Below, in pieces: positions 17,815 to 25,819 of a stretch of DNA of 64,000 nt. The notes beneath the pieces were generated by a model that was not told the origin of the DNA, did no database searches, and saw nothing but the letters and a program-made list of their open reading frames with translations. Source of the stretch: DATMER01 sp963741305 (lineage in GTDB: Bacteria > Acidobacteriota > Thermoanaerobaculia > Multivoradales > UBA5704); assembly GCA_963741305.1 (NCBI GenBank), contig CAVUHL010000003.1, positions 6,386,001-6,450,000 on the forward strand, given 5' to 3'. The position numbers were made by a program, and so were the translations under genes. Numbering within the stretch: position 1 is the first letter of the stretch; every line of letters starts with the position of its first letter.

Positions 17815-19638
17815 CTAGTCGAGCTGGTAATCCTGGCGCCAGTCGCCCTTCTCCTCGAATCTGGGCTGCGCCTTCTTGTCGAGCAGGAACGAGCCGAGCA
17901 CCAGGTAGTCCATCTCCGTCCGCATGAAGCAGCGGTAGGCGTCCTCCGGGGTGCAGACGATCGGCTCGCCCCGCACGTTGAAGCTGGTGTTCACGATCAC
18001 TCCGTAGCCGGTCAGCTTCTCGAACTCCGAGATGATCGCATGGTAGCGCGGGCTGTCCACCCGGCTCACGGTCTGGATGCGCGCCGAGTAGTCCACGTGG
18101 GTGACCGCGGGCACGTCCGAGCGCGGCCGGTTGACCCACTCGACGAGCGGGAGGTCTTGCTCGTCCCCCACCTTGGGCACGCGCCTCGGCTCGACCACGT
18201 CCGCCACCAGCAGCATGTAGGGGGACGGACGGTCGAGCTCGAAGTAGTCCGAGGCCCGCTCTTCCAGGACGCTCGGAGCGAACGGCCGGAAGCTCTCCCG
18301 GAACTTGATCTTCAGGTTCATGATCGACTGCATCTTGGGCGAGCGCGCGTCGCCGACGATCGAGCGGCCGCCGAGCGCCCGCGGGCCGAACTCCATCCGC
18401 CCCTGGCAGAGGCCGATCACGTTCTCCGAGGCAATGAGCCCGGCGATCCTCTTCGGCCACTCTTCCGGGGAGAGCTTCTCGTAGGGGTAGCCGAGGCTGT
18501 CGAGCCAGGCCTGGGTCCGGTCGTCCGGGAACTCGGGGCCGAGCAGCGCGCCGCGCATGGAGTCGCGGCCAGTCACCTTCCGCGGCTTGTCCATGGCGTT
18601 GTGCCAGACCGCGAGCGGAGCGCCAAGGGCTCCGCCGGCATCCCCGGCCGCGGGCTGGATCCAGACCTCGTCGAAGATCCCCTCGCGCAGCAGGATGCCG
18701 TTGGCCACGCAGTTGAGGGCCACGCCGCCGGCCAGGCAGAGGTTCCGCTTGCCGGTGACCTCGCGGGCATGGCGGGCGAGCTTGAGGACGATCTCCTCGG
18801 TGACTTCCTGGATCGAGCGGGCGAGGTCCATCTCCCGCTTGGAGATGGGCGACTCCGGCTGGCGCGGCGGGCCGCCGAACAGCTCGGCGAAACGGCCGTT
18901 CGTCATCTCCAGGCCGTCCATGTAGCCAAAGTAGTCCATGTTGAGACGGAAGGAGCCGTCCTCGCGGACGTCCACCAGCTCGCGCTTGATGAGGTCGGTG
19001 TACACACCCGGCTCGCCGTAGGGGGCGAGCCCCATCAGCTTGTACTCGCCGGAGTTGACCTTGAAGCCGGTGAAGTAGGTGAAAGCCGAGTAGAGGAGGC
19101 CGAGCGAGTGCGGGAAGGCGATCTCACGGATCAGCCGCAGCCGGTTGCCTTCGCCCACCCCGATCGTGGTCGTGGCCCATTCGCCCACGCCGTCGAGGGT
19201 GAGCACCGCGGCCTCGTCGAAGGGGGACGGGTAGTAGGCGCTCGCCGCGTGCGATTCGTGGTGCTGGGAGAAGTAGATGTCCTTCCCCCCCTTCACCCCG
19301 CAGCGCTCCAGGGCTTCCTCGATCTGCGGCGGGATCCAGAGCTTCTCCTTGAGCCAGAGCGGGATGGCCTGGACGGCCGAGCGCAGGCCCCGGGGAGCGA
19401 CCGCGAGATAGGTCTCCAGGATGCGGTGGAACTTGAGCAGCGGCTTGTCATAGAAGGCGACGCCGTCGATGTCCCCGCCCGCTTCGGCCAGGCAGTAGCG
19501 CACGGCGTTGTAGGGGAACCCGGCATCGTGCTTCTTGCGCGTGAACCGCTCTTCCTGCGCCGCGGCGACGATCCGCCCCTCGTCGACCAGGCAGGCCGCG
19601 GAGTCGTGGTAGTAGCAACTGATCCCGAGGAGCTTCAT
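17815..19638 (-). CDS. Carbamoyltransferase (NodU/HypF-Kae1-like)
   Basis: This 607-residue enzyme transfers a carbamoyl group from carbamoyl phosphate through a carbamoyl-adenylate. The N-terminal Kae1-like domain starts MKLLGISCYYHDSAACLVDE, with HHESHAASAYYPSPFDEAAV as the metal site. The C-terminal domain begins around VIGLCQGRMEFGPRALGGRS. The start ATG at 19638 overlaps the SxtJ stop. The triad SxtJ, carbamoyltransferase, DUF5989 recurs in many phyla. Its acceptor is unknown and could be a polysaccharide or secondary metabolite. Confidence 0.95.
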   Translation of the reverse strand: MKLLGISCYYHDSAACLVDEGRIVAAAQEERFTRKKHDAGFPYNAVRYCLAEAGGDIDGVAFYDKPLLKFHRILETYLAVAPRGLRSAVQAIPLWLKEKLWIPPQIEEALERCGVKGGKDIYFSQHHESHAASAYYPSPFDEAAVLTLDGVGEWATTTIGVGEGNRLRLIREIAFPHSLGLLYSAFTYFTGFKVNSGEYKLMGLAPYGEPGVYTDLIKRELVDVREDGSFRLNMDYFGYMDGLEMTNGRFAELFGGPPRQPESPISKREMDLARSIQEVTEEIVLKLARHAREVTGKRNLCLAGGVALNCVANGILLREGIFDEVWIQPAAGDAGGALGAPLAVWHNAMDKPRKVTGRDSMRGALLGPEFPDDRTQAWLDSLGYPYEKLSPEEWPKRIAGLIASENVIGLCQGRMEFGPRALGGRSIVGDARSPKMQSIMNLKIKFRESFRPFAPSVLEERASDYFELDRPSPYMLLVADVVEPRRVPKVGDEQDLPLVEWVNRPRSDVPAVTHVDYSARIQTVSRVDSPRYHAIISEFEKLTGYGVIVNTSFNVRGEPIVCTPEDAYRCFMRTEMDYLVLGSFLLDKKAQPRFEEKGDWRQDYQLD

Positions 19639-20105
19639 CAGAACTGCTTGCGGTAGGACTCGGCGGTCCAGGGCTTCCCCTCTGTCGAAATCCAGTAGGA
19701 AGCGAGCCGCCGGTCGGGGTGCCGGGTGACGGCGAGCTTTCCGCGCGCACGCAGAAGGAGTCCGACCGGGAGGAACAGGACGTAGTAGAGCAGGGTCATG
19801 AGGAGCCAGGTCACGGTCATGCCCACGACATGGCCGAAGCGGTCGAGCAGGCCGGCCACCTTGCGGTAAGCCGGGGGTGCCACGATCGCCAGGAGGGCCA
19901 GGGTGAGGGAGATCCCCGCGATCACATAGGCCAGTCCGGGCCGCCAGTAGTGATATACCACGGCGGCGATCAGCAGGCCGATGAGGCCGCCGGTCACGCC
20001 CCGCTTGCGGGCGGCAGCGTTGAGCACGGTCTCGTCTCGATCGTCCCCGGTTGCGGTGCGGGTCCAATCCCACACCACGGCCGAGGGGTCCGGATTCTGC
20101 GGCAT
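19638..20105 (-). CDS. SxtJ-family membrane protein
   Basis: The 155-residue protein has a soluble N-terminus with WDWTRTATGDDRDETVLNAA. About four membrane segments follow (TGGLIGLLIAAVVYHYW; LAYVIAGISLTLALLAIVA; TVTWLLMTLLYYVLFLPVGL), then a tail with DRRLASYWISTEGKPWTAES. SxtJ proteins accompany carbamoyltransferases (named after the saxitoxin cluster), but most have nothing to do with toxin synthesis. Its stop overlaps the carbamoyltransferase start by one base. Confidence 0.88.
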   Translation of the reverse strand: MPQNPDPSAVVWDWTRTATGDDRDETVLNAAARKRGVTGGLIGLLIAAVVYHYWRPGLAYVIAGISLTLALLAIVAPPAYRKVAGLLDRFGHVVGMTVTWLLMTLLYYVLFLPVGLLLRARGKLAVTRHPDRRLASYWISTEGKPWTAESYRKQF

Positions 20106-20171
20106 CGACTCTCCTGGGGTCCGATTCGGGTCCCTGCGAACGGCGTATCCTATACCTGAACGAGGAAATCT

Positions 20172-21170
20172 TTGTCGATTCCACCCCTGCCCTCGTCTTT
20201 CCCCTCGTCATCGCGCCGGCTGGATCTGCCCGGTTTCCGTCTGGGCCACGGCTCGGACCTGGCCGGTATGACCGGGGTCACGGTGATCCTCTGTCCCGAT
20301 GGTGTGATGGCCGCAGCCGAGGTCCGGGGGACGGCGACCGGCACGCGACAGTTCGACTCGCTGGTGGCGAGCCAGCATGTCTCCAGCCGGGCGCACGCCG
20401 TTGTCCTCGCCGGGGGCAGCGCCTTCGGGTTGTCCGCGGCCGATCCGGTGGTGGACTGGCTCGCGGCCCGGGGGTACGGCTTCCAGACCGGGGTATCTCC
20501 CGTGCCGCTGGTGCCCACCGCCATCCTCTTCGACCTGGGCTTTGGTGATCCTGCCGCCCGGCCGGTTCCGGCTCTGGTGGAGCAGGCGCTCGCCTCGGCT
20601 TCTGATGGGGAAGTGGAGGTGGGGAGTGTCGGGTCGGGCACGGGGGCCACGGTAGGCAAGGTACTCGGCCGGGAGAACGCGATGAAGGGGGGCTTCGGTT
20701 TCGTGAGCCTGACCGTCCCGGATGGGATCACCGTGGCCGCGGCGGTGGCGGTCAATGCCTTCGGAGACGTGCGAGGGCTGGATGGCCGCATGGTCGCCGG
20801 CTGCCGCACGGCGCCGGATTCCATGGAGCTGGCCGAGGCCGACCGGGTTCTGGGCAACCTGCCGCCGGAGACGCCCCATCCCTGGGAGGGGAACACGACC
20901 CTGGCTGTGGTGATGACGGATGCCATCCTGAGCAAGGCCACGGCCCTCAAAGTCTGCCAGATGGCGTTCGGAGGCTTCTACCGGACGCTGGTCCCTGCGC
21001 TCTCGATGGTCGACGGCGATTTGATCGTGACCCTCTCGACGGGCCAGAAGCGAGCCCATGTGCATCAGGTGGGAGTGCTCGCCGAACGGGCGGTCGCGGA
21101 GGCGATCCTGGTGGCGGTGAGGGAGGCGGATGGGTTCGGGGTGCTGCCGGCGGTTCGGGATCTGGGGTAG
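20172..21170 (+). CDS. P1-family peptidase (S58, DmpA-like)
   Basis: This 332-residue protein belongs to the DmpA/ornithine-acetyltransferase-like Ntn-hydrolase fold. Signatures are an early LPGFRLGHGSDLAGMTGVTV, HAVVLAGGSAFGLSAADPVV and AAAVAVNAFGDVRG. Members self-cleave and act as beta-peptidyl or D-aminopeptidases. The cleavage Ser/Thr position cannot be fixed by eye. The start is TTG at 20172 with GAGGAAATC directly upstream. It is divergent from SxtJ and is followed by an inverted 9-bp repeat element. Confidence 0.9.
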   Translation: MSIPPLPSSFPSSSRRLDLPGFRLGHGSDLAGMTGVTVILCPDGVMAAAEVRGTATGTRQFDSLVASQHVSSRAHAVVLAGGSAFGLSAADPVVDWLAARGYGFQTGVSPVPLVPTAILFDLGFGDPAARPVPALVEQALASASDGEVEVGSVGSGTGATVGKVLGRENAMKGGFGFVSLTVPDGITVAAAVAVNAFGDVRGLDGRMVAGCRTAPDSMELAEADRVLGNLPPETPHPWEGNTTLAVVMTDAILSKATALKVCQMAFGGFYRTLVPALSMVDGDLIVTLSTGQKRAHVHQVGVLAERAVAEAILVAVREADGFGVLPAVRDLG

Positions 21171-21262
21171 CCGGAAAGGACGTCAAGGACCCCAAGGACT
21201 CCAAGGACAGCGACCCGGAGCTTTGTCCCTGTTGTCCTTGAAGTCCTTGGGGTCCTTTCCGG
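21171..21262. repeat. Inverted element built from 9-bp AAGGAC repeats
   Basis: The left arm (21171-21210) has four successive AAGGAC units at 9-bp steps. The right arm (21229-21262) is the reverse complement of the same series, minus one 9-bp unit. The element starts the base after the stop codon at 21170 and could form a long hairpin acting as terminator. A direct-repeat relative lies at 25752. Confidence 0.75.
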
Positions 21263-21285
21263 TGTACCATGCCTGCAGGACCTTC

Positions 21286-22980
21286 ATGAACCGCCGTTTC
21301 GACCTCTGGGCATCGCTGCTGCCGATCGTGGTGGCGGGTCTCCTGCTGGCGCTCGCGCCCCGGCTGCCCTGGCTTGCTCCGACCGGACAACCTTCGCCTG
21401 GCCTGCTCCTCGTGCTGATCGCGGCCGGCGTGGCGGGCGCTTCTCATCGTCCGCTCAGGGGAGAGTCGCTCGGCCTCGGGACGATGGTGCTCCCCTCCGC
21501 CCTGCTGGTTTCCGGCTCGGGTCCGGCGGCTGCCCTCGGGGCGTCGTGCTTCGTTCTGGCCGAGCTCGGCCTACGGCTCTTGCGGCGCCGGTCGGCTCCG
21601 AAGGCGACGGAAAAGCGCGGGCTGCTCCGCATCCTGGAAAGCGCGGGCCGCGTCACTCTGGCGACCCTCGGCGCGGGCGCGGCCTGGTCCGCCATCCGCT
21701 TCCTCTGGGGCCCGGCGGGCAGCTTCACCTTCGCGGCCTTCTTCTATCTCTTCATCTGGATCGGTTTGGAGATCGCCGACCGCAAGATCCGCAAGCAGCC
21801 GCTCCGGCTTCCGCTGCCCGCCTTCGCCCTCGATGCCGTGGGCTGGGTCCTCGGCGGGTTCGTGGCCGTGGCCGGATCTGTCGCCGGCTGGGGCCTGGCG
21901 AGTGCCCTGCTCGCCGGATTGGCCCTTCTCATCCTCGAGGCGGCGCGCAACGGGTTCCTCCTGGAGCAGTCCAGCCATCGCATCACCGACCTCGAGCGCC
22001 TGGGGCGCGCCGGTGACCGCCTGGGAGTGAAGGAGGCGGAGCTGGTCCAGCTCGTGAAGCGGATCCGCGACGAGAGCGCCAAGGTTTTGCCTTACCACTG
22101 GTACCACTTCGAGGCGCTCGCCTCCGGGGCGGAGCTCCGGAGCTGGTGGTCGCGCCCCGAAGGCGATCTGGAGGAGGGCGTCCCCGATCCGGGCAACTAC
22201 GCGCCGGTCCTCCCCGGCTTCCACCGCCGCGCCGCATGGCAGATCGTGGAGCGCCAGCTCCGATCCTCAGGCCGGATCGTCGCCCGGGTGCGCTTCTGGT
22301 GCGACCCCCGCAAGCTTGACCCGAAGGCGATCGACCTGCTGGACCTGTTGATCCCCCAGGCAAGCCTGTCCGTCCAGCGCTGCTTCGCGGATCAGGAGGC
22401 CCAGGAAGACCCCCTCACCGGCGCGCTCCTGCGCCGCGCCCTGGAACCCCGGCTCAACCAGGCGTACAGCCGGGTCCTCCAGAACGGCGGCGCCATGTCC
22501 GTGATCCTCTGTGACATCGACCACTTCAAGCGGATCAACGACACCTTCGGCCATGCCGTGGGCGACCGGGCGCTCGTCGCGGTCGCGGACGTGCTCAAGG
22601 GAAGCCGGCGGGATGGGGACCTCTGCTGCCGTTACGGCGGCGAGGAGTTCCTCCTCCTGGTCGACGGGATCGGCGGCGAGGACGCGCTGGGCATGGCCGA
22701 CCGGCTGCGCCGGAGCGTGGAGGAGCTCGCCTTCGAGGTGGAAGGCCAGCGGGTGCCGCTCAGCTTCAGCGCCGGGGTGGCCAGCTTCCCCGACCTCTAC
22801 ATGAAGTCCGCGGCCGAGCTGATCCTGTTCGCGGACGAGGCGCTCTACGAGTCCAAGCGCCGGGGCCGCAACCGCTGCCTCCTCGATCTCGGCCAGGGGA
22901 AGTACCTGGATGCCGAGGGGAACGAGCTCGCCTCGGGCGAGGCAGCCACGGCGCAGGCGCCTCCCCGGATCTTTGCCTGA
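21286..22980 (+). CDS. Membrane diguanylate cyclase (GGDEF)
   Basis: Synthesises the second messenger c-di-GMP. The N-terminal half of the 564-residue protein has about seven membrane helices (starting MNRRFDLWASLLPIVVAGLL). A coiled region follows, then a GAF-like stretch around residues 270-365. The C-terminal GGDEF domain starts at DPLTGALLRRALEPRLNQ, with DIDHFKRINDTFGHAVGD and the active-site loop RYGGEEFLLL. I chose the start at 21286 for the signal-like helix. GTG at 21262 is possible. No EAL domain and no obvious I-site RxxD before GGEEF. Confidence 0.92.
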   Translation: MNRRFDLWASLLPIVVAGLLLALAPRLPWLAPTGQPSPGLLLVLIAAGVAGASHRPLRGESLGLGTMVLPSALLVSGSGPAAALGASCFVLAELGLRLLRRRSAPKATEKRGLLRILESAGRVTLATLGAGAAWSAIRFLWGPAGSFTFAAFFYLFIWIGLEIADRKIRKQPLRLPLPAFALDAVGWVLGGFVAVAGSVAGWGLASALLAGLALLILEAARNGFLLEQSSHRITDLERLGRAGDRLGVKEAELVQLVKRIRDESAKVLPYHWYHFEALASGAELRSWWSRPEGDLEEGVPDPGNYAPVLPGFHRRAAWQIVERQLRSSGRIVARVRFWCDPRKLDPKAIDLLDLLIPQASLSVQRCFADQEAQEDPLTGALLRRALEPRLNQAYSRVLQNGGAMSVILCDIDHFKRINDTFGHAVGDRALVAVADVLKGSRRDGDLCCRYGGEEFLLLVDGIGGEDALGMADRLRRSVEELAFEVEGQRVPLSFSAGVASFPDLYMKSAAELILFADEALYESKRRGRNRCLLDLGQGKYLDAEGNELASGEAATAQAPPRIFA

Positions 22981-22990
22981 AGACAGAGCC

Positions 22991-23200
22991 ATGACGGAAT
23001 CTACAGAGAAGGACGAGTTGCTGCGCGAGATCCGCCTCGCGGAGGAGCAACTGGCGGAGGGGCAGGGAGTTCCTCATGAAGAGGCTCGCACGAAGGTTCT
23101 CGAATCGCTCGGGCGGGCATCGCGTGTCAGCCCTCACCCCCAGCCCCTCTCCCAGCCGCACACCCGGACCCCCGAGAGAGGGGAGCGTGACTCCGGCTGA
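22991..23200 (+). CDS. Antitoxin-like small protein with a MITE-encoded tail
   Basis: The first 45 residues (MTESTEKDELLREIRLAEEQ, then AEGQGVPHEEARTKVLESLG) look like a RelB/VapB-type antitoxin end: the G-x-HEE-x-L pattern is typical. From about residue 47 the reading frame runs into the left arm of a palindromic element, giving VSPHPQPLSQPHTRTPERG and a stop. The original C-terminus was probably displaced by that insertion. No toxin gene follows. It lies 10 bp after the diguanylate cyclase. Confidence 0.6.
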   Translation: MTESTEKDELLREIRLAEEQLAEGQGVPHEEARTKVLESLGRASRVSPHPQPLSQPHTRTPERGERDSG

Positions 23201-23361
23201 CTTCTCTCCAACGGTAGCTCCGATATTCCCCCTCCCCTGCCCTCCGCCGCTTCGCGGGAGGGGAGGAGAAGCGGAGAAGGATGGGAAAAAGGCTTGACGT
23301 CACGCACCCCCCTCTCCCGGGGGTCCGGGTGTGCGGCTGGGAGAGGGGCTGGGGGTGAGGG
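23131..23361. mobile_element. MITE-like palindromic element 1
   Basis: Terminal inverted repeats of about 60 bp (23131-23190 and 23300-23361) are almost perfect complements. They begin CCCTCACCCCCAGCCCCTCT. The roughly 110-bp centre has no gene. Outer ends match the element at 50024. It has no transposase, so it would need one in trans. It overlaps the end of the small antitoxin-like gene. Confidence 0.8.
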
Positions 23362-23368
23362 CCGCTTT

Positions 23369-24112
23369 TCACTCCGGCGTGTAGTCCACCAGTACCGGCG
23401 GCTTCGCCTCGGGATCTTCGAGCAGACGGAGTGCCGCTTCGAGCACCTCATGCTGCCGCGGCGGATCGTCCGGATAGTCCAGCGGATAGCCGTGGGCGAA
23501 GGGGACGAAGAGGGCCCGCGGCGGCCGGACCTCCTCCGCGACTTTCCTCAGGAGCATCAGCGTTACGGTGGAGATCCCCTGGCGTTCGAGCTCGGCTGCT
23601 ACCAGACTCACGGTCTGGTTGCACATCGGTCAGACGGGGACCAGGAGCGCCACATCCACTCCGTCCTCCACCAGCCCGCGGGCGGCCTCGGGCGCATGGT
23701 CGCGCACCAGCCTCCCCGGCGCGGTGATCGAGCCCATGAAGGAGAGGTGTCGGTGGTTCAACCCACCGATCCGGCCACGCTCCACCAGCTCCCGCGCCCG
23801 GTCCAGGGGGAAAGCTAGGTTGGGGTCCCGGTGCATCCCCTCGTGGTCGAAGCTCTGGCTCTTGTGCGCGTCGACCAGGGTGGAGAGGTCAGTGTCGGCC
23901 GGGATCTCGCGGAAGCTGCCGTCGCCTCCGGCCAGGGTCCTGGTGAAGGGCTCCTGCCCGGGAAGCACCCAGCCGGCGCTCGAGATCAGGGCGAGCCGGC
24001 TATCAGACAGCGGCTTGCGCAGTGGCGCCCAGGGAACCGGATCGATCCGCCGCCAGCGGTATCCCTTGAGGAACATCCGGACGGGTACGCTCAGCTCGTC
24101 GAGGGTCGCCAT
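23369..24112 (-). CDS. Selenoprotein of the GrdB-like (glycine/sarcosine/betaine reductase) family, UGA read as Sec
   Basis: Two adjacent frames in one phase are separated only by UGA at 23630-23632. Reading it as selenocysteine gives 247 residues with the redox motif U161-P-M-C, in the context VALLVPV-U-PMCNQTVSLVA. That context is what I expect for the short GrdB-like selenoproteins found outside amino-acid-fermenting clostridia. The N-terminal part has FLKGYRWRRIDPVPWAPLRK and a His-rich DHEGMHRDPNLAFP segment. A hairpin suited to SECIS lies 10 nt after UGA. The gene starts immediately after the cyclophilin stop. A thiol-redox role is inferred. The substrate is unknown. Confidence 0.85.
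23601..23632 (-). promoter_or_regulatory. Sec UGA codon and SECIS-like hairpin
   Basis: On the minus strand the UGA (23632-23630) is followed after 10 nt by ACCAGAC-CGTGA-GTCTGGT. This is a 7-bp stem with a 5-nt loop that contains G residues. Loop distance from the UGA (17 nt) fits bacterial SECIS elements, which bind SelB. Confidence 0.7.
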
Positions 24113-24664
24113 CTAGGTGCCTGGCCGGGTTTCCAGGCGTGCCTTGCGGATGAGCACGGGCTCCTTGGGTTCGTGGAAGGCGACGTTCCCTTCGAGGAAT
24201 TTCTCGTTCACCGGGACCGCGCCAATCTTTGCCAGGACGTCCATCCCTTCGATGATCTGCCCGAAGACGGTGAACCGGCCGTCCAGGTGGGGACGGGGGG
24301 CGAGGCAGACGTAGATCTCGGTGCTGCCGGTGTTCGGCTCCTTGTCGTGCGCCAGCCCCAGGGCTCCGGCGACGTGCGGGTTCGAGTTGAACTCGTCCGG
24401 CACGGTCGGACGGCCGCTCTCGCCGCCGTCCCCGGTCTGGATGACGTGCCCGGCGACCACCCGGTAAAAGGGCTTGCCGTCGTAGAACCCTTCCTTGACC
24501 AGCGCCTTGAAGTTGGCCACGGTCTTGGGCGCATCCGTCTCGAACAAGCGGAAGACCATGGTCCCCAGGCTCGTCTCCAGGATGGCGACTTCGGTCGAGG
24601 GTGGGGCCTGAGCAGAGAGGCTGGAGGCGAGGAACAGGGCGAGGAGGGTGAGAGCTTTCTTCAT
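24113..24664 (-). CDS. Secreted cyclophilin-type peptidyl-prolyl isomerase
   Basis: Starting at 24664 gives a signal peptide (MKKALTLLALFLASSLSA) and a mature cyclophilin of about 165 residues. The core has TSLGTMVFRLFETDAPKTVA, the catalytic-loop FYRVVAGHVIQTGDGG, and FGQIIEGMDVLAKIG. The FYRVV Arg and GxQTGD are the usual catalytic and substrate residues. It acts on periplasmic protein folding. The stop codon abuts the selenoprotein start, so the two are co-translated and may share a role in envelope protein quality. Confidence 0.93.
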   Translation of the reverse strand: MKKALTLLALFLASSLSAQAPPSTEVAILETSLGTMVFRLFETDAPKTVANFKALVKEGFYDGKPFYRVVAGHVIQTGDGGESGRPTVPDEFNSNPHVAGALGLAHDKEPNTGSTEIYVCLAPRPHLDGRFTVFGQIIEGMDVLAKIGAVPVNEKFLEGNVAFHEPKEPVLIRKARLETRPGT

Positions 24665-24674
24665 GGCTGCCACT

Positions 24675-25715
24675 TTAGGGCAGCGGCAGCAGCGGGGTCC
24701 AGTCCCACTCGGGGCATTGTCCTCCGAGAGGGGACATCTCCTGCCGCTCGGTCATCCGGTCCAGTGGCTCGGCGGCGCGGCGGAGGCTGTCGTACTCGGC
24801 CCGGTTGTTGCGCACGGCGTCGGCGAGCCAGGAGGGCTTATGGTCCGCGGCGAGGTCTCCGGCGATGTCCAGGGGGAGGAAGAAAGCGTCCTCGGGCCGG
24901 TCCAGCAGCCCGCGGTCCGCTGCCTGGCGGGCGAAGGCGTGGTAGGTCGGGGAGAGGCGGTCGAGCATGGCGCGCCAGGCTTCCCGGAACCTGCCCCGGT
25001 AGCGGTCGTGCCCGCCGACCTCCGCGGTCTCCAGCGCCCTCCTCGCCGACTCGGCCCGCTCCGGAGCCCCGGCCCAGGAGGAATCGAGGATGTCCGGCGA
25101 GCCGAACAGGGAGAGCTCGGCCCGGCCCCGAGTCCTCAAATTCCAAGCCGCCCGGCTGAGCACCGGGGGCACGTCCTCGCCCGCCGCCCGCGCCGCTCTC
25201 CGGTTGATGCCGGCGATCAGGTCGGACAGCAGGGCGTCCCCGACCCGGGGGAGCAGCCGCGTGAGGGTCGAGCGGAACTGCTGCCAGAGCTGCTCGGGCG
25301 TCTCGTCGCCGCGCAGGGTCGAGGGGCGGCGCGGCGGCGGCCGGAAACGCAGGAGCCGGACCCGGTGAAACGCCAGCGCCGCGCCGAGCTTCTGGGGGAT
25401 GGCGGGGTACTGCGCCGCGCCCTCGGGCTCCAGCAGCGCGCCGAGCACCTCCTGCCCGCCGACCACGTCGGCCAGCAGGGGGCGGAGATCCTTGCCATAG
25501 AGGTAGAGCCGCAGCCGGATCGTCTTCACCGGCGGAGCGTCAGGCAGGGGGAGCCCCAGGTGGTAGAGGGCGTAGCGCAGGCCCGTCCCCACTCCATGGC
25601 GGAGCAAGGTCACGCCGAGATGGGACAGGGGCGGCATCGGGCCCGGGGTCAGAAGGGCCCGGCTGTACGCGGGCCGCTCTTCATAAAGGCCGATGTGTTC
25701 CGGCTGTGCCTGCAT
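24675..25715 (-). CDS. Orphan protein resembling the linker region of PEP-synthase-type enzymes
   Basis: The 346-residue protein has no kinase ATP-grasp domain and no phosphohistidine domain. Its pieces still resemble the central helical region of PEP-synthase or rifampicin-phosphotransferase-like proteins: LTPGPMPPLSHLGVTLLRHG, YLYGKDLRPLLADVV, and FARQAADRGLLDRPEDAFFL. That region normally links the catalytic domains. GGAGAG precedes the start. It may be a decayed gene or a repurposed helical domain. Similarity is judged by eye. It is 10 bp upstream of the cyclophilin gene in one transcript direction. Confidence 0.5.
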   Translation of the reverse strand: MQAQPEHIGLYEERPAYSRALLTPGPMPPLSHLGVTLLRHGVGTGLRYALYHLGLPLPDAPPVKTIRLRLYLYGKDLRPLLADVVGGQEVLGALLEPEGAAQYPAIPQKLGAALAFHRVRLLRFRPPPRRPSTLRGDETPEQLWQQFRSTLTRLLPRVGDALLSDLIAGINRRAARAAGEDVPPVLSRAAWNLRTRGRAELSLFGSPDILDSSWAGAPERAESARRALETAEVGGHDRYRGRFREAWRAMLDRLSPTYHAFARQAADRGLLDRPEDAFFLPLDIAGDLAADHKPSWLADAVRNNRAEYDSLRRAAEPLDRMTERQEMSPLGGQCPEWDWTPLLPLP

Positions 25716-25751
25716 GTTGTAGCTCTCCGGCCAGATAAGGTAGCACGGGGA

Positions 25752-25802
25752 AAGGACTTGAAGGACATCAAGGACCTAAAGGACGAAAAGGACTTAAAGG
25801 AC
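25752..25802. repeat. Direct 9-bp repeat, six AAGGAC units
   Basis: AAGGAC recurs at exact 9-bp steps (25752, 25761, 25770, 25779, 25788, 25797), with three variable bases between. It lies in the divergent space between the genes at 25715 and 25820. Same unit as the inverted element at 21171. Confidence 0.85.
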
Positions 25803-25807
25803 CATGT

Positions 25808-25813
25808 CAGAAT
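25808..25813 (+). promoter_or_regulatory. -10-like box before the helicase GTG
   Basis: CAGAAT ends six bases before the GTG at 25820. There is no clear -35, and the upstream DNA is the 9-bp repeat. Confidence 0.3.
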
Positions 25814-25819
25814 GACTCC

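Noticed and set aside
23627..23632. Nonsense mutation splitting the GrdB-like gene
   Set aside because: The UGA sits exactly at the redox position, the frame is unchanged on both sides and a hairpin follows. Selenocysteine explains this better.
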